In this document: positions 9,357-15,977 of the stretch, piece after piece | Layout: each line of letters starts with the position of its first letter | Numbering within the stretch: the stretch's first letter is position 1 | Assembly: GCA_964645045.1 (NCBI GenBank) | Contig: CAZXYZ010000027.1 | Span: 40,931 to 104,930 of the forward strand | Reading direction: 5' to 3' | Length of the DNA stretch: 64,000 bases | Source: Anammoximicrobium sp964645045 | GTDB lineage: Bacteria; Planctomycetota; Planctomycetia; Pirellulales; Pirellulaceae | Notes under the pieces: model-generated | Databases searched by the model: none | Seen by the model: the letters and a program-made list of their open reading frames with translations, nothing else | Told to the model about the DNA's origin: nothing | Translations under genes and position numbers: made by a program

Positions 9357-10493
9357 ATGACGAAGAAGAGAAGCCTCACGCATCCGGCCGGGATACCGCC
9401 CGAGTTCATTAAACCGGCCGTGGAGACACCGTTGTCCGAGTTTCGGCCGCCGCGAACCGTGGTTGCAGGGATTGGCGATGACTTGCGATGCATGGTTAAG
9501 TTCCTCGAGCAAAGCGGCTACGAGACTGTTGAGGAAGCCTACGGTGTATTGCGAGTGGCTCACCGCGAGTTGGCTCGACAGTTCGGGGTAGATCCATCGG
9601 CCATACACGATCTGGTAGTGGCCCTGCGCGGTTCCGCGTCCGCGGCGGTAAGCGAGAAAGAGGAAGAGCTTCTTGGGGCAGCAACTTTCTCGCTGGGCGT
9701 TGCCTTGAACAGAATCCCGTTTACAGGTCAAGTGCCGGCGATACCGGCCCTTGCGTTTGCCGCGGCAGCGGCCGCTCCGGCGACTTTGCCCGACCAGGTA
9801 AACATGATTGGCGAGATGACCGCCGTTCGCGATCAAGCACGGCGGGGAACTTGTGTGGCGCACGCCGCGCTGGCCGCGTACGAGCATCTACTGAAGAAGG
9901 ACGATCACGGGGAGATGGACCTTTCGGAACAGTTCCTTTATTGGGCCTGCAAAGAACATGACGGTATTCCGAACACCGAAGGAACTTGGCTCAGTGTGGC
10001 ATTCGATCGTCTGTATGAAGACGGCGTGTGTCTGGAAGCGACATGGGCCTACAATCCGGATCCAATTCCGGGAAACGAAGGGCAAGGTCCGCCGCCGGCC
10101 GGAGCCGTTCTTGAGGCAATGAACTACCGTATCGGCAGCTCTGTCACGCTTGGTCCCCGATCCGTTGCGGACATCAAGCAGGTCCTGGCTTCCGGCCGCT
10201 GTGTTGCATTCTCAGTCCCGGTGTACAATACATTGATGAAGAATCCGCAGGCCATGAAGATGGGGAAAATCCCGAATCCCGTGCCGGGCGAGTTTCCGGT
10301 CGGCGGTCATGCCATGTGTTTCGTCGGGTACGAGAACGTACCCGGGTCATCTGGGCTGGGTGGTGGGCGGTTCATCCTGAAGAACAGCTGGGACAGCTAT
10401 TTTGGTTTTGCCTCACCGTATGGCCCCGGATACGGTACCATTCCTTACTCGTACATCGCCCGGCTTGGGATGGAGGCGTTTGCCATCGGCTAA
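9357..10493 (+). CDS. Papain-like (C1) cysteine peptidase with N-terminal helical adaptor-like domain
   Basis: This 378-residue protein lacks a signal peptide. A strong ribosome site (AGGAGGTG, 9342-9349) fixes the ATG. The C1 peptidase domain spans ~145-378: oxyanion Gln160 and catalytic Cys166 in VRDQARRGTCVAHAA, His318 in VGGHAMCFVGYE and Asn343 in FILKNSWDSYFG. All four key residues are present and no propeptide is evident. Residues ~43-92 form a small predicted helical domain (SGYETVEEAYG...RELARQFGV) resembling helix-hairpin-helix modules. The same pattern recurs at the start of the next peptidase. An Ala/Pro-rich linker (~122-145) joins the two parts. It lies in a three-peptidase run and ends 31 bp before the next gene. 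Confidence 0.85.
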   Translation: MTKKRSLTHPAGIPPEFIKPAVETPLSEFRPPRTVVAGIGDDLRCMVKFLEQSGYETVEEAYGVLRVAHRELARQFGVDPSAIHDLVVALRGSASAAVSEKEEELLGAATFSLGVALNRIPFTGQVPAIPALAFAAAAAAPATLPDQVNMIGEMTAVRDQARRGTCVAHAALAAYEHLLKKDDHGEMDLSEQFLYWACKEHDGIPNTEGTWLSVAFDRLYEDGVCLEATWAYNPDPIPGNEGQGPPPAGAVLEAMNYRIGSSVTLGPRSVADIKQVLASGRCVAFSVPVYNTLMKNPQAMKMGKIPNPVPGEFPVGGHAMCFVGYENVPGSSGLGGGRFILKNSWDSYFGFASPYGPGYGTIPYSYIARLGMEAFAIG

Positions 10494-10524
10494 GGGCTTC
10501 GGCCCCTTGGCCAAGGAGATTCCC

Positions 10525-11853
10525 GTGCAGCAAGTCAGCCATTTGCCAGATTTCCTGAGGCAACTTCCGGTGTCCGCCTCTGTCAAGCAGAAGTTGTCTG
10601 GGCTGGGAGTTGACGACCCACTCGAACTTCTTGGCATGATCGGGGCCGCGCGGCCCGAGTTTGAGCGGCTCATTGGGGCAAACGAGGTGGAAGCGGTCGT
10701 TGAAGTGTTGGAATCGATGGCCCCATCGGAGGCGTTGGCAGACCTTCAAACGCCTGTTCCGAGGGGTTTCCTGGGGGCCCGCACCGAACCGCGTCGCAGC
10801 GTCCGCGTCTCCGTGCCGTTTGCCGCGTTACGGCGCGAACAGGACCGATTTGTTGCCGCCGCCCAAAGCTCCCGCGCTGCCGGTGTACCGCCTGAACGTC
10901 TTGGCACGTTCGAACGTCAGTTGCTGGCGCTGAAGATACGCCCAGAGCCGGTGGAACCGCCTCGGTTTTCTTCCGTCAACTGGCTCCTGCCCTACGTCGC
11001 CGCAGCTCCCTACCGCGCTGCGCCGGAGCGGGCGGACGAACTCCATCAACTCGTGCAAGAACTCGGTGTTCGAGTCGTATTCGACCCTGCACCGAGCCGA
11101 GTCGCCGAAGTCAACCTCGAAACCAGCGAAATCCGTTTCGGCTTGCCATTCATGGAGCGGCTTTGGGCGATCAGTTGCGCGTACCTGGATTTGATCCGCC
11201 TCTGGCAGCAGTACGGTCCTGACGCCATCATCGATCTGCCGGAATCGAGCCGTTTGCTGCTGGAATGGGAATTCCACGCGGAAAAGAGCGGCATCGTCGC
11301 CCCCCTTCCAGCCACAGCGCCAGTGCCCGAACCCGCTGAACAGCCCGGAACCGACGGGTATGCTGCGACAGAACTTGTACTAATTGTTGCAGCATGGGTC
11401 TTGCTGCACGAGATTGGCCACTTGGTATGTAAGCATCGGCGGACGGATCCTCCTGTGCGCTGGATTACCCGCGAGTACGAGGCCGACAACTGGGCGTCCC
11501 ATTGGATGCTCGACCGGTGGCGCGAGTACGCAGCCGACGACCGGGTGTTTGTCAAACGTGCGCTGGCCGGAACATTGTTCCTGGGACATGTCGCTGCGTT
11601 CGAGTCTCACGGACGCACGTCGAGCGTGACCCACCCCACCCCGGCGGACAGGCTACTTCACTTCCTGGACCAATTCGTGCCGCGAGAACCAGGCCCCAAG
11701 GCCGATGCAAAGGAGTGGCCATGGATGGCGGCATTGTTGATTGTAGAATGCCATCTTCAGGCGGCTGGGTATTCTCTTCCCCGGGGCGCCGAGTTCGTGG
11801 AACCACGCGATGCCTTGCTTAGCGCCGCAGCGCGGCTGGCGGGCCGGGCGTGA
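10525..11853 (+). CDS. HExxH metallopeptidase with the same N-terminal helical domain
   Basis: The start is the GTG at 10525, 6 bases after AAGGAG (10513-10518); an ATG at 10402 would overlap the previous gene by 92 bases with no ribosome site. The 442-residue product carries HEIGH at 295-299 in a hydrophobic helix (LIVAAWVLLHEIGHLV), followed by REYEADNWASHW (316-327). Glu317 there fits the ExxAD third zinc ligand of gluzincin-type peptidases, so the site looks complete. The arrangement recalls phage-exclusion Lit-like (U49) or M48-like peptidases, but I cannot assign a family. Residues ~24-65 align without gaps to residues 50-91 of the upstream papain-like protein. No signal peptide or membrane anchor was found. 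Confidence 0.75.
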   Translation: MQQVSHLPDFLRQLPVSASVKQKLSGLGVDDPLELLGMIGAARPEFERLIGANEVEAVVEVLESMAPSEALADLQTPVPRGFLGARTEPRRSVRVSVPFAALRREQDRFVAAAQSSRAAGVPPERLGTFERQLLALKIRPEPVEPPRFSSVNWLLPYVAAAPYRAAPERADELHQLVQELGVRVVFDPAPSRVAEVNLETSEIRFGLPFMERLWAISCAYLDLIRLWQQYGPDAIIDLPESSRLLLEWEFHAEKSGIVAPLPATAPVPEPAEQPGTDGYAATELVLIVAAWVLLHEIGHLVCKHRRTDPPVRWITREYEADNWASHWMLDRWREYAADDRVFVKRALAGTLFLGHVAAFESHGRTSSVTHPTPADRLLHFLDQFVPREPGPKADAKEWPWMAALLIVECHLQAAGYSLPRGAEFVEPRDALLSAAARLAGRA

Positions 11854-12163
11854 GGTGAAACCACGAGGGAAGAGGAGCCCTCCACGGGAAAAAAAGCCGG
11901 ATTTGAATTGCATTTCTCGTCAGGTTTCGTGCGGACGGCTGTGGATTCGACAAAACAGGCGAAGAGCCAACCGTTTTCCCGTCTCAATTCCTCGCTCACG
12001 CTTCGGGTTACCATCGCGGCAAACCCGCCAACACGCTTGACGTCGAGCCAATCCCTGCTTGCCGCCGGGCCGCCGGATGCCTACGCTGGAACGGCAACGG
12101 CTGTCGAATTGCGGCTGCCGCCGGAACCATGAATATCCTCGTTGTCAGAAAAGGACCCCTTCC
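11854..12163. other. Intergenic region after the peptidase cluster
   Basis: No gene is seen in these 310 bases. Around 11984-12015 the DNA reads, on the minus strand, as the VTRSVSEE-type translated repeat that is scattered through planctomycete genomes; this supports a junction between the peptidase cluster and the following backbone gene. Confidence 0.45.
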
Positions 12164-13120
12164 ATGTCCGACAGACATTTCTCGTTCCATCGTCGTCACT
12201 TTCTCGCCGCCGGTGCTGCGTCCGTGGCAGGAACGGCGGCCGCGCGTGCCGGCGCGGCCGATTCAGCGTCGGCCGAAACGGTCCGCGTCGTGCGGCCTCC
12301 GGAAGGCAAACGGATTTTGCTGTCGTGCAAGTTGGGGATGATCACGCGCGAAGCGGACGGCAAAAAATTGTCGCTGGCCGACCGGTTGCGTTTGGCTGGC
12401 GAGGCGGGATTCGACGGCGTGGACCTGGATCAGGCGGCGGAGTTCACGCCGGAACAGGCGCGCGAGGCCGTCTGCCAGTCGGGCGTGTTCGTTCACAACG
12501 CCATCAACCACGCCCATTGGGCGCAGCGACTGACCAGCGCCAAGGAGGAAGAGCAAGCCCGGGGCCGGGCCAACATCGAACACTGCTTGCGCGTGTCGCA
12601 CGGGGCCGGCGGCAGCGGCGTGCTGATTGTCGTGGGCAGCGGCGACGATGGCCCGGCCGACGAAATCGAAGAGCGCTGCCGGCAGGAGATCAAGAAACTG
12701 ATTCCGCTGGCCGCCTCGCTGGGCCAGTCGATCCTGGTCGAAAATGTCTGGAACAAGATGGGCTACGACCACGACGCGCCTCCCGAGCAAACCGCCGACC
12801 GGTTTGTCAAGTTCATCGACAGCTTCCACAGCCCCTGGGTCGGCATGTACTACGACATCGGCAATCACTGGAAGTACGGCCAGCCCGGTGACTGGATCCG
12901 CGCGTTCGGCCACCGTTGTGTCAAACTGGATGTCAAAGGCTATAGCCGCGCAGCCAACAAGTGGACGGAGATCACCGAGGGCGACCTGCCTTGGGACCAG
13001 GTCCGCAAGGCGCTGGACGAAATCGGCTTCGCGGGTTGGGCCACGGCCGAGGTCGGTGGCGGTGACGTGCAGCGTCTGACGCAGGTCCGCAAGCAGATGC
13101 AGGAGGCGTTCGGCATCTGA
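12164..13120 (+). CDS. Tat-exported sugar phosphate isomerase/epimerase-like TIM barrel
   Basis: The ATG at 12164 opens a Tat signal (HRRHFLAAGAASVAG), which makes it preferable to the in-frame ATG at 12059. The 318-residue product continues as a xylose-isomerase-like (AP endonuclease 2 superfamily) TIM barrel: LRLAGEAGFDGVDLD, then ILVENVWNKMG, VGMYYDIGNHWKYG and VKLDVKGYSRA, ending WATAEVGGGD. Acidic and His residues in these strand ends (the Glu of VEN, Asp and His of DIGNHW, Asp of KLD, Glu of AEV) match the usual metal site. Such exported family members are abundant in planctomycetes and probably act on sugars in the periplasm; the substrate is unknown. Confidence 0.86.
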   Translation: MSDRHFSFHRRHFLAAGAASVAGTAAARAGAADSASAETVRVVRPPEGKRILLSCKLGMITREADGKKLSLADRLRLAGEAGFDGVDLDQAAEFTPEQAREAVCQSGVFVHNAINHAHWAQRLTSAKEEEQARGRANIEHCLRVSHGAGGSGVLIVVGSGDDGPADEIEERCRQEIKKLIPLAASLGQSILVENVWNKMGYDHDAPPEQTADRFVKFIDSFHSPWVGMYYDIGNHWKYGQPGDWIRAFGHRCVKLDVKGYSRAANKWTEITEGDLPWDQVRKALDEIGFAGWATAEVGGGDVQRLTQVRKQMQEAFGI

Positions 13121-13198
13121 CGGTCCGGTGGGGGACCAATGGAATCTGGGGCATTACAGACAGACACTACAAACAAGAACTTTGTTAAGGATTTGCCC

Positions 13199-13642
13199 AT
13201 GCGCTATGTACGCTGCGTCCTGTTGGTCACGGTCTGCTGCTGGACCTGTTCCGGCTGCGGGACCGCGAAGATCCAAGAACTGACCGCCGAGGTCGAGCGT
13301 CTGAAGGCCGCCACCGCGGATCTGGAGGCGAAGAACGCCGCCATGCAGGCCGAACTGACGCAGGCCAAGCAGGAAGCGGCCCAAGCCCAACAACAACTCG
13401 CCCAAATCGAAGAGATCAAGAAGGGTTACGAAGAGGCACGCGTCAAGTTCGGGGACAGCATGAAGCAGCTGGCTCCGATCCTGGGCGTCTCCGGATCGCC
13501 CTTGCCACCTTTCGAGAGCCTGAAGGATAGCAGCTGGGTCGGCAAGTTCGCCCCGCCCGCCAACCTGGCGCCCGGCATCAAGGAACTGCAGAACGAACTG
13601 AAAGGCCTGATGGGCGAGGGTATCAAGTTGCCAACGCCGTAA
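13199..13642 (+). CDS. Small coiled-coil putative lipoprotein
   Basis: The 147-residue product starts at 13199, preceded by AAGG, rather than at the upstream frame opening 13139. A short hydrophobic segment (VLLVTVCCWTCSGCG) ends in a lipobox-like Cys (about residue 20), although position -3 is not ideal. Residues ~23-75 form a heptad-rich coiled coil of Lys/Glu/Ala/Gln (ELTAEVERLK, QEAAQAQQQL). The Pro-rich tail has no known domain. It is probably anchored in a membrane. Function unknown; it lies 78 bp after the isomerase-like gene and may be co-transcribed. Confidence 0.65.
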   Translation: MRYVRCVLLVTVCCWTCSGCGTAKIQELTAEVERLKAATADLEAKNAAMQAELTQAKQEAAQAQQQLAQIEEIKKGYEEARVKFGDSMKQLAPILGVSGSPLPPFESLKDSSWVGKFAPPANLAPGIKELQNELKGLMGEGIKLPTP

Positions 13643-13718
13643 GGAATCGGGAAGACCTGCGGTCAGCGGTTTCGGCGAGGTCGGGCGACCACACCTTAAT
13701 CGTCCTGGGGATCTCTCA

Positions 13719-13808
13719 CCTTAATCTTCCACTTAATCTCTCACCTAATCTTGCTTGGCTCCAAGGCCGTAGGAATAGATTAAGTGAAAGATTAGGTGAA
13801 AGATTAGG
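13719..13808. terminator. Long hairpin between convergent genes
   Basis: The arms 13719-13752 and 13777-13808 are inverted repeats made of iterated CTTAATCT/CACCTAATCTT units, with about 24 bases of loop. It sits exactly between two convergent genes (ending 13642 and 13832), so a bidirectional terminator is likely. A T-run is lacking, so it is not a textbook intrinsic terminator. Confidence 0.6.
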
Positions 13809-13831
13809 GTTTCAGGTTCTGGCGTAGCCGG

Positions 13832-15721
13832 CTAAGTTGATCCCGCCGCCTCGGTTTTCAATCGCGGCAACGATGGTTTCAGACGCAGGAAGCCCTCCCG
13901 CGTGACTTGCGTTCCGCCGAGGTCGAGCACTTCCAGGTTTTTCAGCCCGCGCAGGTGTTCCATGCCGGCATCGGTGACGGCGGTTTGGCCGAGCCCCAGT
14001 TCACGCAATTTGGACAGCGGCCGCAAGTGCGCCAGTCCCGCGTCGGTAATCTGCGTTCCGGTCAGGTCGAGAATCTCCAACTCGCCAAATCCGGCGACCG
14101 TCTCCAGCGCCGCATCGGTGATCCGGGTGTGCTCGGCGATCAGATGATTCAGGCGCGTTGCCGACCGCGCGCATGCCAAACCCTCGTCGCCCACCGCCGT
14201 GTAAGCCACGTCGAGCCACTCCAATTGCGTCAAACTGGTCACGTGTTTGAGCCCCGCGTCGCTCACCGATGTTCGCCCCAAGGACAGGTTCTGCGTTTCG
14301 GGCGTCAATTCCAGAAAGGCGAGGTCGTCATCGGTCAAATTGAGAAATTCCCGGTACTGCCGGTCCAGTTGCGGCAGGGGCACGCCTGCCACGGATGCCA
14401 GCGTCCGCGCATTGTCCCGCCCTTGATAGACGGTTTGCAGGTAGTCCAGCAACAGCGGCCGGTAGCGGCCGCGGTTGTCGTCCATCAGAAAGGCGGCCAG
14501 CCCGGCTGATTGGCTGTACAGCCGCCGGATGTCCTGGTGTTGCTGCAACGTGCGGCGGCCCAGCGCGGCCAGTTGTTCCAATGGCAGGTACGAACCTTCG
14601 TTCAGCGTCCGATAGCGGGCAAATTGCAGTCGGTTCGCGTCGCTGCCACCGGCCGTGAAATAGCCGTTCCGCCGCCGCAGCGATTCCATGTACATGGCGA
14701 CGCCTTCGATGATCCAGGCATTCGCCTCCACCCCCACCCCCGGTGCGACGCGTCCTGTTTCGGAGAACAGCTGATGGGTGACTTCGTGGAAATACGTGTC
14801 GTCGTGCGGCTGCTGGTCCACATAGAAGTACGCCGTTTTCTGCGGCTCCAGGTACAGCCCCACGGTCAGCTCGATCTGAGGCTCCAACCGCTTCAGCCGC
14901 TGGACGTACTCGTCGCGGCCGCGGAACAGCACCACGCGATGGCGAGTCGTGCTGCGGTCGGCCGGAACCTTGCCCTCCAACCGCCGCGCGAGTACGGCCG
15001 CACTGCTCCAGTAGGGAAAGAACAGCTGCTGCCAAACGTCGTACAATTCTTCGAGCTTCTCGGCCAACTGCATCCCGGCGTTTTCGCTGTGATCGGTGGT
15101 GATCCGGAAGTGCTCCGATTCGGCAATCCAATGCTTGCCGGCATCGAAGCCAAGTTCGGCAAGGGCAACGCTGCCCCGGCGTGCCCGGATCACGGACTCC
15201 GGCTTGCGCCAGCGGCCGTTGACCAGCCGGTAGCCGAGTGCCCCGCGGACCGCTTCGTGGTCGGGGTTCTCATGCAGAACCTCGTGCAGCAGCTGAAACG
15301 CCCGCGTCGCTTGACCTGCCTGCAGTTCGCTGCGCGCCAGCTGGAACAAAGCCTCTGCCTGCCCGCGGCGGAGCGAGGTGAACTTGTCGTACCACTGCTG
15401 CTGGATCTTCGAGGCATCCGCCGCCGGCTTGGCCGGGTCCGTCTCGGCAGGCAGAAAGGCGTACTGGCGGCGAGGATCGCGGGGAATGATCCAGTCGCGC
15501 GTGGTGCGGGCCGCATCGTCCAGATTCAGTTGCCCGCAACGGTTGGCCAAGTCGCGCAGCCGGGTGGCGTAGGCGGCATCCAGGGCGTCGCGGCCCGGCC
15601 AGTAGGCGTCGGCACCGCCCGTTTCCGCGGCGGACAGTCCGGCCGCACTGGCGGCGAGAGCCACGAGCAACACGGCGACCGGAGTCGGACGAACGGAGCG
15701 AAAGCCTAAACAACTTGGCAC
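13832..15721 (-). CDS. Secreted DUF1570 gluzincin-like peptidase with C-terminal leucine-rich repeats
   Basis: The 629-residue protein begins with a signal peptide (VAVLLVALAASAAGLSAAE). A helical/TPR-like stretch (~100-165) precedes a DUF1570 metallopeptidase-like domain. That domain has SEHFRITTDHS, then HEVTH in DDTYFHEVTHQLF (HExxH, about residue 300) and a downstream WIIEGVAMYMES that can supply the third zinc ligand. The C-terminal ~150 residues are five or six leucine-rich repeats of the planctomycete type (LTGTQITDAGLAHLRPLSKL). This peptidase-plus-LRR layout suggests binding and cleavage of a protein outside the cytoplasm; the substrate is unknown. It converges on the lipoprotein gene. 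Confidence 0.8.
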   Translation of the reverse strand: MPSCLGFRSVRPTPVAVLLVALAASAAGLSAAETGGADAYWPGRDALDAAYATRLRDLANRCGQLNLDDAARTTRDWIIPRDPRRQYAFLPAETDPAKPAADASKIQQQWYDKFTSLRRGQAEALFQLARSELQAGQATRAFQLLHEVLHENPDHEAVRGALGYRLVNGRWRKPESVIRARRGSVALAELGFDAGKHWIAESEHFRITTDHSENAGMQLAEKLEELYDVWQQLFFPYWSSAAVLARRLEGKVPADRSTTRHRVVLFRGRDEYVQRLKRLEPQIELTVGLYLEPQKTAYFYVDQQPHDDTYFHEVTHQLFSETGRVAPGVGVEANAWIIEGVAMYMESLRRRNGYFTAGGSDANRLQFARYRTLNEGSYLPLEQLAALGRRTLQQHQDIRRLYSQSAGLAAFLMDDNRGRYRPLLLDYLQTVYQGRDNARTLASVAGVPLPQLDRQYREFLNLTDDDLAFLELTPETQNLSLGRTSVSDAGLKHVTSLTQLEWLDVAYTAVGDEGLACARSATRLNHLIAEHTRITDAALETVAGFGELEILDLTGTQITDAGLAHLRPLSKLRELGLGQTAVTDAGMEHLRGLKNLEVLDLGGTQVTREGFLRLKPSLPRLKTEAAGST

Positions 15722-15843
15722 GATTACCTCGGGGCTGGCAACAGGTTTGCGCTACTCTTTAAGTATAGTCGATGGGCTGCCTGGTTTTGGAGATGGGCTC
15801 CGGACGGCTCTTGTTTTCTAACGCTCCGGCGGTCATGCTACGC

Positions 15844-15919
15844 GTTTCCGAACACGGAAACCCCGCCTTCGTTGGAGTCCAGGCTTTAGCCTGTCCGGCA
15901 GCCTGAAGGCTGAACTCCA
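15844..15919. repeat. Two adjacent intergenic hairpins
   Basis: A short hairpin (GTTTCCG/CGGAAAC, 15844-15861) is followed by a larger one with arms 15873-15893 and 15899-15919 built on TGGAGTCCAGGCTTTAGCC. They lie between divergently oriented genes, 60 bases before the HzsA-like start. It may be a dispersed repeat or a leader structure. Confidence 0.6.
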
Positions 15920-15977
15920 GCATGTGATCCGCGCGCAACCTGCTACGAAGAATCCCACCCCACGAGGAGATGGCCAC

